Shown here piece by piece: positions 35,750 through 44,153 of a stretch of 64,000 nt of DNA. The translations under genes and the position numbers were made by a program. The DNA comes from Dyadobacter diqingensis (GTDB lineage: Bacteria; Bacteroidota; Bacteroidia; Cytophagales; Spirosomataceae). Positions within the stretch are counted from its first letter, which is position 1. Each line of letters begins with the position of its first letter. The stretch is taken from contig NZ_JAMXKF010000008.1 in NCBI RefSeq assembly GCF_024220585.1, positions 1 to 64,000 on the forward strand, given 5' to 3'. The notes beneath the pieces were generated by a model. The model saw only the letters and a list, made by a program, of their open reading frames with translations. It was not told the origin of the DNA and searched no databases.

Positions 35750-36580
35750 TTACCTTTTACGTGTATAACTTGAAGGGATACTGAAGGGGAATCCGGGACT
35801 CTGATTCAGCAACTCAACCTTGTTATGTTTGATACGCATGGTAGTCTGGTAAAACTGCTTGTCTTTTTGTGACTGAACATCGAGTTTAATCAGACTGCTG
35901 AAAGGAAACAGAAAACTGTTCACATCCTTAAAGTCTTCATAGTTAAGTGTAAACGTATTTTGAGTCGGTGTTTCCACGGCTTTTAGACGTTCCAGTTTCA
36001 GGTTTTTTTCCCCTATATAATTGTCGATTACGATGCGCCCGCTGTTTTGATGCAGTCTGAAAAACTCGTTTTCTTTATAAAATTTAGGATCGCTTCCCTG
36101 CTCTATTGGCAAATTTCCAATGATAATGGATTGCAGCAATTTAAAATTCAGCTCAAAATTATATTGCTTACTGAGTTGCGCATAGCTGAAAACAAAATAT
36201 TCCTTATGGAATTTATCAAGAAAAACGATAGAATCGGGGGTTATTAAGCCACGTCCAACCTCAAAACCGACTCCGGTTACGGATATCCAGATCAGGCTGT
36301 CTTTTTTGATTCTGATGTTTACATTGGTATTCTCGAAATCCTGCGTGCTGCTGCGAAGAGAAAATTTGGACTTAGCCGTGAGATAGTCGAAAGCAATTTC
36401 CTGAACTTTTACAGAAACTGTTTCAACTTTTGCTACTGAATCGGTTTTTGAAGAATCAATGGATACAAAACCAGAATCTATAATGGGCTTGGCTGTGCCT
36501 TGTACAAGATGTTTTTTGTGGCATGAAGTTAACCAAATACATCCTATGGCCATAAACCATACCGTAATCTTATTGCTCAT
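35750..36580 (-). CDS. DUF4292 lipoprotein
   Basis: 276 residues with lipobox LTSC. The FDYLTAKSKFSL start, DSIVFLDKFHKEYFVF and YKENEFFRLHQNSG blocks are those of DUF4292, a LolA/LolB-like fold in Bacteroidota, so a role in lipoprotein or lipid handling is likely but unproven. Its ATG overlaps the end of the TPR gene by 11 bp. Confidence 0.85.
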   Translation of the reverse strand: MSNKITVWFMAIGCIWLTSCHKKHLVQGTAKPIIDSGFVSIDSSKTDSVAKVETVSVKVQEIAFDYLTAKSKFSLRSSTQDFENTNVNIRIKKDSLIWISVTGVGFEVGRGLITPDSIVFLDKFHKEYFVFSYAQLSKQYNFELNFKLLQSIIIGNLPIEQGSDPKFYKENEFFRLHQNSGRIVIDNYIGEKNLKLERLKAVETPTQNTFTLNYEDFKDVNSFLFPFSSLIKLDVQSQKDKQFYQTTMRIKHNKVELLNQSPGFPFSIPSSYTRKR

Positions 36581-38312
36581 GTAACGTTCCGGTTGCTATT
36601 TTTTTGTCAAGAAGTTCTGTTGTTTCACCCATTTTTTTTGCCTTTTTCCACTGTAAAACCGCATTTTCGCGCTCTCCCAGCTTAAACAGCACATCGCCAT
36701 AATGTTCAACAATCGTGCCACTGACGTTGTTGGTATCACGAAGCGCCTTTTCAAGGGACTCTTTTGCCTTTTTGTAGTCTTTTCTGATATACAAAACCCA
36801 GGCGTGGGTATCCAGGTAAGTGGGATTATCCTGATGCTGCTGGATCAGCCGCTCAGACATTTTTAAAGCCAGATCCAGTTTCTCTTTGCGAAGTGAAAGG
36901 AAATAGCTGTAATTATTCAATACGTGATCATTGTCCGGGTTTTCCAGAAGAGCCAGGTCATATGATGCATCTGATTTTGCGTTGTCGCCGAGGCCGTTGT
37001 ATGCGTCACCCATCTGCGCATGGACATACGGAAGCATCGCCTTATCGGTAATCAGTTTCAAACTTTCTTCCAGGGAGGAAATGGCTTTTTTATAGTCTTT
37101 TTTCATCAGATTGGCCATGCCATTGAAATACCACAGCATCCCCTGATTTGGGAAAACTTCCAGCGCTTTTTCTGAATGGAGAAGCAAACTATCTACCTGA
37201 TTGAGTTGGCCGTCCAGCTGTAACACCGCTCCCCATGCTTCATACACCGAGCCGTCAAGTTTTGTAGCCTTGGCGTATAGGTCACGGGCTTCAGATATTT
37301 TTCCTTTCCGCACTAGCAAATCGGCATAAATAACATTGGTACGCGCTTCATTTGGATGGGTTTCGGCAAGTTGTTTGGCCAGTACAAGCGCTTCGTCCGT
37401 TTCCTGATCGGTTTTAAGCATCGTCAGATAACCGGAAAGAACACGGATTTTTGGCTCTGAATCCAGATTTGGATTCGCAAAAACCAGTTTTAATTCCTGA
37501 TTACACTTTTGAACATCACCATTCCGGCGATAGATGTCGGCCAGCAATACGTGTGCCTGTGCTTCATCAGGATTGATTTTTAAGGCTTCTTCCAAAGGAG
37601 CAACTGCTTCGACGATGCGGTCGTTGGCGATCAGCATTTCGGCAAGTTCTACGCGGTAACTGACCTCATTGGGTTCTGTATCAATGAGTTTTTTTGCCTC
37701 CGCCAGGGCTTTGTCCAGCTTATTCTGACGTAAATAAAGCTGTTCTTTCTGGTGCGTTATTTCTTCGGTTACCCCGATTGATTTTTCCAGAACATCATAG
37801 GTCTGAATGGCCTTGTCAAACTGTTCGTTAAAAACATAAACCGCGGCAAGCTCGATACCGTATTGGATATTCTCGGGGCTGCGTGCTAAAAGTGGTTCGT
37901 AAATTTGTGCAGCTTCGGCATATTTTCTCCGTTTGGCGTATAGTTCAGCGAGTTGCTGTGCGTAAAAAAGATTTGTTTTATCAAGCTCGTACGCTTTTTT
38001 CGCCGGAACAATGGCATCATCCTGCCTGTCAAGTTTCAACAACGCAGTCGCCACCAGATAATACCCGGCAGGGTCCTGAGGGCTTTTCTGCGTGATTTGC
38101 TCAAATATAGGAAGTGCCCGCGCCGGTTGGTCGGTCATCATAAATTTCATTCCTTCCGCAGTAAGCGTTTCTTCTTCGAGACGAAACGTACCGGTAGAAA
38201 CAACTTTTTCCTTTTCACGACTTTTGCTGCGGCGCTGAGCGCTCACATCCGTGATTCCGGAAGCCAGTACAAGGCCTGTTAGCAAGAATATTTTCAAAAA
38301 TTCTGTCCTCAT
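36570..38312 (-). CDS. periplasmic tetratricopeptide-repeat protein
   Basis: 580 residues. Signal peptide (about 1-25, DVSAQ), then about a dozen TPR units between residues 45 and 560 (for example PAGYYLVATALLKLDRQDDA, DNDHVLNNYSYFLS). It is the first gene of a TPR-DUF4292-EnvC operon that seems devoted to envelope assembly; TPRs would dock partners. A -10-like TACCTTTG lies 58 bp before the start. Confidence 0.88.
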   Translation of the reverse strand: MRTEFLKIFLLTGLVLASGITDVSAQRRSKSREKEKVVSTGTFRLEEETLTAEGMKFMMTDQPARALPIFEQITQKSPQDPAGYYLVATALLKLDRQDDAIVPAKKAYELDKTNLFYAQQLAELYAKRRKYAEAAQIYEPLLARSPENIQYGIELAAVYVFNEQFDKAIQTYDVLEKSIGVTEEITHQKEQLYLRQNKLDKALAEAKKLIDTEPNEVSYRVELAEMLIANDRIVEAVAPLEEALKINPDEAQAHVLLADIYRRNGDVQKCNQELKLVFANPNLDSEPKIRVLSGYLTMLKTDQETDEALVLAKQLAETHPNEARTNVIYADLLVRKGKISEARDLYAKATKLDGSVYEAWGAVLQLDGQLNQVDSLLLHSEKALEVFPNQGMLWYFNGMANLMKKDYKKAISSLEESLKLITDKAMLPYVHAQMGDAYNGLGDNAKSDASYDLALLENPDNDHVLNNYSYFLSLRKEKLDLALKMSERLIQQHQDNPTYLDTHAWVLYIRKDYKKAKESLEKALRDTNNVSGTIVEHYGDVLFKLGERENAVLQWKKAKKMGETTELLDKKIATGTLHEQ

Positions 38313-38369
38313 ATTTTGTCTTGTTGCCTATCAGAAACTGAGACAGACCGGCTATTTCAATATAAATAG

Positions 38370-38377
38370 CAAAGGTA
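38370..38377 (-). promoter_or_regulatory. putative -10 of the TPR-DUF4292-EnvC operon
   Basis: Minus-strand TACCTTTG fits TAnnTTTG. No matching TTTG is found 19-20 bp upstream, so only half of the promoter is supported. Confidence 0.4.
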
Positions 38378-38465
38378 TGATTTTTTTTCCGGGTTGGTCA
38401 GCAGAATTCAGTCTCTGCCATTGATTACTAACGCATTTTATAACGTAATCTTATAACTGGCCTGT

Positions 38466-40898
38466 TTATCGTACAGAATACGTGGTTTCGGAAAACCCGG
38501 GCAGGCCATACGCACTTAAAGCTTCGGCACGGATTGAGACGTTTGTACCAGCATCCGTATTAAAATAACTGAACTTTACCTTGCCGTCTTTACCTGTTCT
38601 GAGCATTGGCGCCCAGAAGACCGTTGACCGGAAATCTGGCCGGGCATCTTCCGGACGTTTCAGGTCATAACGTGGTGCATAAAACTCTCTTGGCGTATCG
38701 AAACCGGCGATTTTGGATATCGTCACACCAGGTGTGATGTCCTGAGAATAATCGTAGTTGGCATTGCCGCGTTTTGTTAAAATGGAAATAACCCCGCTTC
38801 CCCCACGACTGCCGTAAATAGCCGCTGACGCGCCTTTTAACACATCGATTGACTCGACATCGAAAATGGACATGGAGGTAATCATGGCTTTGTCAACGGG
38901 TATACCGTCCAGTAAAAAAGTAGGCTCAGTATTGCTTCCGCGTATGGAAATGGAGGCGTTTGGCCCCGATCCGGAAACCATAACGCCGGCAACACGGCCC
39001 TGAAGCATATCCAGCACGGTTTGTGCACCACCGGTCATTTGTGGTGTAACTTTGATCGATGCGTCCGCGTGGCTGTACAGTTTTCTCGAATCCCGGACTT
39101 CTTCCCTTTTTCCTTTGATGGTTACTTCTTTCAGTAGTTTTTCACGATTCTCTCTTATTTTTCGCTCAATTTCCTGATATTCCTCGGCCCGTTTTAAGTA
39201 CGCTGCCATTTGCAATGCATCTACGGTTATCGGGAAAAAAGGAATACGTGATATTGTAAATTTGGGCGAGTCAAAAGGCGTCAGATTGATAGTCAGACTG
39301 CTGTTGTTTTTAGCATTCATCCCTTGAAGACGGACATTTAACGAGTCTTTGAAAATCAGATTATCCAGAGAGAAAAGTCCGGTTTCACCCGTCTCAGTCG
39401 TCAGAAAGGTATTAATACTGTCATTGGTCAGGAAAACGGATAACATTACTTTCTCAACAGGCTTCCGGTTGTTCTTTTTAACCTCTCCCTGAATGGAGAA
39501 ACCCTGTTCAACGAAACGCCCAGGCTGCGTCTGGTTATCTTTCAGCACGTCGTTCCAGTTGAACCTACGCCAGCCCTGCGTCATCATCAGCAGATCCAGC
39601 TTGATTTTCCGGTCTTCGTTTTTCGGGTCAAAATAATAACCCGGCTGTTCGATATGGCCTCTCAGGTCAGAGGAAAGCAAGAGATACGAAACAATGGTCT
39701 GATCGTTCGGTTGTTGTGCGATTTGTCCCGCATCCGTAACAGCCACAGAAAGACTGGTTTCTACCGGCTTCCCGGCAGTATCGGTAACCATGATTTCAAC
39801 ATCTGTTTTTTCCCTCGGATTAAATGTATTTTTGTTGGTGCTGATCTTCATATGCAGGCGGTCGCCATGATCAATAAAAATCAACCGCTCGCAGACAGGG
39901 TTATTCTGACTATCAAAAAGAGTCAGCTGGGTTATGCCATCAGGCAGTGTTGTCGTGGGAATAGCCACCTGTAAGCCTTTTTTCGATATCTTTCCCTTGG
40001 CTGCAAACGCGACCAACCCTCGGGTATGGGCAACAATATTTACTTCCTTGTCGGTGTTGTCCGGAAAATTGGCATAAACCAGAATCCGCATTTTTTCCGT
40101 AGTTGTGATATTATTGACCATCATGGTATAACCTTCAGTCTTCACTTCCGGGAAGTCAAAACGTTGATAAGGTTCGGATTTTTTATGCAAAAATGCGGTG
40201 TATTTATGATTGGCAACGGGTTCAAAGGGGAATCTGCCCAGACCTAAATGCTCGCTTTTGAGGGCAGCCACGGTGTCGTTATTCTGATCCAGAACGTATC
40301 CGGTTACGTCGGCTCCCAAACCGGCTTCGTCTAATGCTTTCAGGCCTATCCGGGTACTCAGGCCCGCAACAAGCTGCCCACCCTCCGGAAAAAATTGTAC
40401 ATCAAGGGCTGTGGGTGTCTTTGCCGGTTTCTCTGCATTGTCATCAAAGACGTAAATATCTTTGTGAAAAAAGTAGTCCTCGGGAAAGTTACGCATCCAG
40501 TTGGTGTATGCACGAATGGTATAAGCGCCTTTGGGCAGGGATTCATCCAGTTTGATATCCCCGGAACCATAACCTCCATCGAGTTTTACTCGACGCAGCG
40601 AAATATTTTTACCGGTTCGTTTTTCAATAAGATCAACATACAGTACCTGGCTGGCACTATCGGCAAAATGAACAGATCCTTCTGCAAGGTAAGCTTTGAA
40701 CCAGAGGGTGTCGCCTGTAATGTAATAGGGTTTGTCGAGGTGGAGATATGCCTTTTCCTGGGGGAATATGCGGCGGTACTCCTGTAATCTCGATGCAATG
40801 AGTTTAGAGAAATCGTCCTCGGCCCATTTGTAAGAAGCAAGAAGAACAATTGCACCAATCAGGATTGATGACTTGAAAAGCGTGTGTTTAAGAGGCAT
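38466..40898 (-). CDS. MG2-like protein with TonB-receptor plug domain
   Basis: 810 residues. A single N-terminal hydrophobic segment (about 8-24), then macroglobulin-type beta domains (KAYLHLDKPYYITGDTLWFK, GAYTIRAYTNWMRN), a carboxypeptidase-regulatory-like part and a TonB plug (SIRGSNTEPTFLLDGIPVDK, DVESIDVLKGASAAIYGSRG). There is no following beta-barrel, so it is not a transporter. It resembles Bacteroidota surface proteins of unknown role, perhaps docking to a SusC/TonB system. Single gene with the repeat array downstream of its start side. Confidence 0.8.
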   Translation of the reverse strand: MPLKHTLFKSSILIGAIVLLASYKWAEDDFSKLIASRLQEYRRIFPQEKAYLHLDKPYYITGDTLWFKAYLAEGSVHFADSASQVLYVDLIEKRTGKNISLRRVKLDGGYGSGDIKLDESLPKGAYTIRAYTNWMRNFPEDYFFHKDIYVFDDNAEKPAKTPTALDVQFFPEGGQLVAGLSTRIGLKALDEAGLGADVTGYVLDQNNDTVAALKSEHLGLGRFPFEPVANHKYTAFLHKKSEPYQRFDFPEVKTEGYTMMVNNITTTEKMRILVYANFPDNTDKEVNIVAHTRGLVAFAAKGKISKKGLQVAIPTTTLPDGITQLTLFDSQNNPVCERLIFIDHGDRLHMKISTNKNTFNPREKTDVEIMVTDTAGKPVETSLSVAVTDAGQIAQQPNDQTIVSYLLLSSDLRGHIEQPGYYFDPKNEDRKIKLDLLMMTQGWRRFNWNDVLKDNQTQPGRFVEQGFSIQGEVKKNNRKPVEKVMLSVFLTNDSINTFLTTETGETGLFSLDNLIFKDSLNVRLQGMNAKNNSSLTINLTPFDSPKFTISRIPFFPITVDALQMAAYLKRAEEYQEIERKIRENREKLLKEVTIKGKREEVRDSRKLYSHADASIKVTPQMTGGAQTVLDMLQGRVAGVMVSGSGPNASISIRGSNTEPTFLLDGIPVDKAMITSMSIFDVESIDVLKGASAAIYGSRGGSGVISILTKRGNANYDYSQDITPGVTISKIAGFDTPREFYAPRYDLKRPEDARPDFRSTVFWAPMLRTGKDGKVKFSYFNTDAGTNVSIRAEALSAYGLPGFSETTYSVR

Positions 40899-41000
40899 GG
40901 CTATTGACGGGTGTTGGTTTATAGATAAAGGTTACAAAATAGATTTTATCATGTTTTTTTGAATTAAATAATGTTAAATGGGCTGGTTAATATTTCTTCT

Positions 41001-41798
41001 GTCACCCCTTCGGGGTTGCGCTGGCTGGTTTATGATGTCTTATCTATAATACTGTCATCCCTTCGGGATTTTGGATGGCTGGTTTTGATTTATGTAATGA
41101 TATTTGGGTAATTTCTTCTTTCACCCCTTCGGGGTTACTCCGGTTGGTTTTTGATGTCTTTTCTATAATACTAACATCCCTTCGGGATTGTGGGTAGTTG
41201 GTTTTGATTTATGTAATGATATTTGGGTAATTTCTTCTGTCACCCCTTCGGGGTTGCGCTGGCTAGTTTATAACGGTTTTTCTATAATACTAACATCCCT
41301 TCGGGAATGTGGGTAGTTGGTTTTGATTTATGTAATGATATTTGGGTAATTCTTCTGTCACCCCTTCGGGGTTACTCCGGTTGGTTTATGATGTCTTTTC
41401 TATAATACTAACATCCCTTCGGGATTGTGAGTTGTTGGTTTTGATTTATGTAATGATATTTGGGTAATTCTTCTGTCACCCCTTCGGGGTTGCGCTGGCT
41501 GGTTTATGATGTCTTATCTATAATACTAACATCCCTTCGGGATTGTGGATGGCTGGTTTTGATTTATGTAATGATATTTGGGTAATTTCTTCTGTCACCC
41601 CTTCGGGGTTGCTCCGGCTGTTTTTTGACATTTTTTCTATAATACTAACATCCCTTCGAGATTGTGCATCATCGGTTATTAATCCGTTTCCATCGGTTTT
41701 GATGTTTCCATTTTTTTCTTCTGTCCTGGACAATCCCGAAGGGATGACAGTATTATAGAAAAAATGTCAACCACCCGGATCCACAACCCGGAACGGGT
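41001..41798. repeat. REP-like array: six direct units and one inverted unit
   Basis: Each ~118-119-bp unit has hairpin P1 ACCCCTTCGGGGT and, 53 bp later, hairpin P2 ATCCCTTCGGGAT, with conserved linkers (tctataatactaac and ttgatttatgtaatgatattt). P1 starts at 41004, 41123, 41242, 41360, 41478 and 41597; P2 starts at 41057, 41176, 41295, 41413, 41531 and 41650. An inverted unit follows with P2 at 41733-41745 and a diverged P1 at 41786-41798. Short open frames across it are artefacts of the repeat. It ends 60 bp from the Y1 transposase gene. Confidence 0.9.
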
Positions 41799-41859
41799 GA
41801 CAGAACTTGTGCAACCAATTTTCAACCGTTATTCAATCCAGTCAGACAAATATTTTTCA

Positions 41860-42285
41860 TCATAACCGATTTGAAATTTGTTTATCTACATATTCTTCCC
41901 GGAACGTTCTTTTCTGGTGGTGGATTTCCTGATTTTTGATGTACTGAAACACAGACTCAACCTGTGATTGACCGTAAGAAAAGGCACCAAAACCTTCCTG
42001 CCATGAAAACTTTCCGGCGACCATTTTCTTTGAATTAATAAAATTGGACGAATTGTTTTTAACATCACGTACAAGGTCGGAAATGGAAATGGATGGTTTC
42101 ACCCCGACAAATAAATGCACATGGTCTCCCACTCCGTTTATAATAATCGGCTTTTGACCCTTGCCTTTGACAATACCTGCGATATATTCATACAAACCTT
42201 CCCTGTATTCCCGTCGTATTAAATTCTCTCTTCCTTTTACTGCAAATACCACCTGGACGTACAGCTGTGAAAATGTACCTGACAT
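41860..42285 (-). CDS. tnpA: IS200/IS605-type Y1 (HUH) transposase
   Basis: 141 residues. The TnpA fold is clear: QLYVQVVFAVKGRENLI, HUH motif HVHLFV (His55, His57), WQEGFGAFSYGQSQV, and candidate catalytic Tyr115 in QYIKNQ. This family cuts single-stranded DNA next to a hairpin and joins it through a phosphotyrosine. There is no tnpB and I see no classic IS ends; instead its 3' side faces the hairpin array, as in RAYT/REP systems. It looks intact in length and motifs. Confidence 0.85.
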   Translation of the reverse strand: MSGTFSQLYVQVVFAVKGRENLIRREYREGLYEYIAGIVKGKGQKPIIINGVGDHVHLFVGVKPSISISDLVRDVKNNSSNFINSKKMVAGKFSWQEGFGAFSYGQSQVESVFQYIKNQEIHHQKRTFREEYVDKQISNRL

Positions 42286-42335
42286 AATAAATGAGTTAGT
42301 GTGTGAACTGTTTAGGATACCGGAAGTTAATTAAT

Positions 42336-43670
42336 TTACCGGTTCAACCGCTGTACCACCAGGAAGATCGGATAACTGATAACCAAAAATAACAGCGCAT
42401 ACCAACTGCTGGAAATATCCTGGAAAATGGCCGAAACCAAAAATGCCAGAGAGATAATCAACATAAGAATCGGTAGCACAGGATAGGCGGGCACTTTCCA
42501 GGGACGGGGCAAAAGAGGTTCTTTTTTCCGGAGTGCAAGCAGCGAAGCAAAACCGGACGTATAACCCAGTACAAAAAAGAATGTGGCAATATCAGAAAGT
42601 TTTTCACAGGCTTCCTTACCTGCCAGTATCAGTAAAATAGCAACTGTGGCAGTAATTGGCATCGCCAATGCGGGCGTTCCACCTTTGTTGACATAGGTGC
42701 CTGCATTGATAAAAAGTCCGTCGCGGCTCATTGAATACAGGACTCTTGGGTTAAACAACATCTGGGCGTTAACAATACCAAGGATGGATACCATCAGGAA
42801 AATCGTCACAATTTTACCGGATCCTTCCCCAAAGATTAACCTTATGGCATCGGCAGCGGCCAGCTTTGAATTGGCCAGTTCATTCATGGGCAGAATGTAC
42901 AAAATAGCCATATTGCATAACAGGTAGATGACGATGATTAACAAAACACCTCCAATCATCGATTTTGGAAGGTTTTTGCTTGGGTCTTTGTCTTCTTCCG
43001 TAAAATAGGCAGCCGTGTGCCAGCCGTCATAAGTGTAAAATATCGCCTGAAGAGAAAAGATCAGTGGCCCGATAAAACTGCCTGTCTGGATAATTTTACT
43101 GGTGGTCAGGCTGGCATCAGCAGGTGATATTTCTTTGCCATAAATAAAACAAACAGCGACGAAGGTGAAAAGGCCGACTGCTTTCAGAAAACTCATCACG
43201 TTCTGAAAATTACTGGCCAAAGCGAGTCCTATCCAGTGTATTCCGGTCAGGACTAAAAGAATTGAGGCTGCAATGTAGGCTTCGTATCCTAGCAGTGAAG
43301 GTATCAAAAGTGCCATGTATTCGCTCATGGTATACACGCCGAAACCCAATGCGGCGCAGGTGCCGAGCCAGCTGTTGATCCCGACGACAAATCCTGCATA
43401 ATTTCCAAAGGCCCGCTGGGCATACACGTACCAGGCCCCTGCTTTCGGGACTGATGTCCCCAGTTCAATGGTGCATAATGTGCCGAGAAAAGCATAAATA
43501 CTGACAGCAATCCAGACGGTCATGATAAGCCAGGGTTCTCCCAGTTGCGCTGCAATCGGGCCTGGTTTTCTGAGTATGCCGGTTCCGATTGTTCCGCCGA
43601 TTGTTACGGCAATTCCGAAGCCGACGCCTAAGATTTTAAGAAGTTCTTTTTTGGGAGAAGGTTGCTGCAT
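42336..43670 (-). CDS. APC-family amino-acid permease
   Basis: 444 residues from the ATG at 43670, giving QQPSPKKELLKILGVGFGIA; the open frame reaches 43733 but that extension is not permease-like. About twelve hydrophobic helices, first one with the APC signature GGTIGTGILRKPG. It should import amino acids by proton symport or exchange. Substrate unknown. Single gene. Confidence 0.9.
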   Translation of the reverse strand: MQQPSPKKELLKILGVGFGIAVTIGGTIGTGILRKPGPIAAQLGEPWLIMTVWIAVSIYAFLGTLCTIELGTSVPKAGAWYVYAQRAFGNYAGFVVGINSWLGTCAALGFGVYTMSEYMALLIPSLLGYEAYIAASILLVLTGIHWIGLALASNFQNVMSFLKAVGLFTFVAVCFIYGKEISPADASLTTSKIIQTGSFIGPLIFSLQAIFYTYDGWHTAAYFTEEDKDPSKNLPKSMIGGVLLIIVIYLLCNMAILYILPMNELANSKLAAADAIRLIFGEGSGKIVTIFLMVSILGIVNAQMLFNPRVLYSMSRDGLFINAGTYVNKGGTPALAMPITATVAILLILAGKEACEKLSDIATFFFVLGYTSGFASLLALRKKEPLLPRPWKVPAYPVLPILMLIISLAFLVSAIFQDISSSWYALLFLVISYPIFLVVQRLNR

Positions 43671-43776
43671 AGGAGTGTTCTGAAAAGTGCTTCTCCGAAA
43701 ATAGTTAAAGTTTCGGAAACTTGGAGAAATCACAGCCTAATTGCAGGCAAAGGGTCTTTGTGAAGGGGCAAAAAAA

Positions 43777-43806
43777 TAGGGTGCGGGCAAAAATGCCAGC
43801 ACCCTA
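43777..43806 (-). terminator. terminator of the atpDC unit
   Basis: Arms TAGGGTGCGGGCA (43777-43789) and TGCCAGCACCCTA (43794-43806) pair with one mismatch around AAAA. On the minus strand a run of seven T follows, fitting an intrinsic terminator after atpC. Confidence 0.85.
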
Positions 43807-43826
43807 CAAAAAAATATAATTTTACC

Positions 43827-44069
43827 CTACAAAATCGCCTCAGCCAAAACCAAAACTTTATTGTTCAGTACCTCAACCACACCACCATCGATGGTATAAG
43901 TTTGTTTGGCGCCACTGATATCGACAATCACATCGCCACGTTTGAGAGAACTCACAAGTGGTGCATGACTATTCAAAACCTGAAACTGTCCGTCGGTACC
44001 CGGTAAAGTAACAGCATTTGCCTCTCCGGCAAATACTTTTTTATCTGGGGTAATGATATCTAAATGCAT
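43827..44069 (-). CDS. atpC: ATP synthase epsilon subunit
   Basis: 80 residues, the short form with only the beta-sandwich domain (LDIITPDKKVFAGEANAVTL, LNSHAPLVSSLKRGDV); the usual C-terminal helical hairpin that inhibits ATP hydrolysis is absent, as is common in Bacteroidota. Part of F1, membrane face. It follows atpD by 84 bp on the same strand. Confidence 0.93.
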   Translation of the reverse strand: MHLDIITPDKKVFAGEANAVTLPGTDGQFQVLNSHAPLVSSLKRGDVIVDISGAKQTYTIDGGVVEVLNNKVLVLAEAIL

Positions 44070-44153
44070 ATTTAATTGGCTTTTGGCTGTTAGCGATCAG
44101 CTTTTAGTATTGATATAAATATCTCACTATCAGTCTGTCAATCAATATTGTGA

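Noticed and set aside
41518..41758. Two overlapping ~71-codon frames on opposite strands
   Set aside because: They are made of the hairpin repeats of the array; the peptides simply translate the palindromes.
41001..41800. CRISPR array
   Set aside because: Regular 118-bp period with conserved linkers, no unique spacers and no cas genes; units are whole tandem repeats with hairpins.
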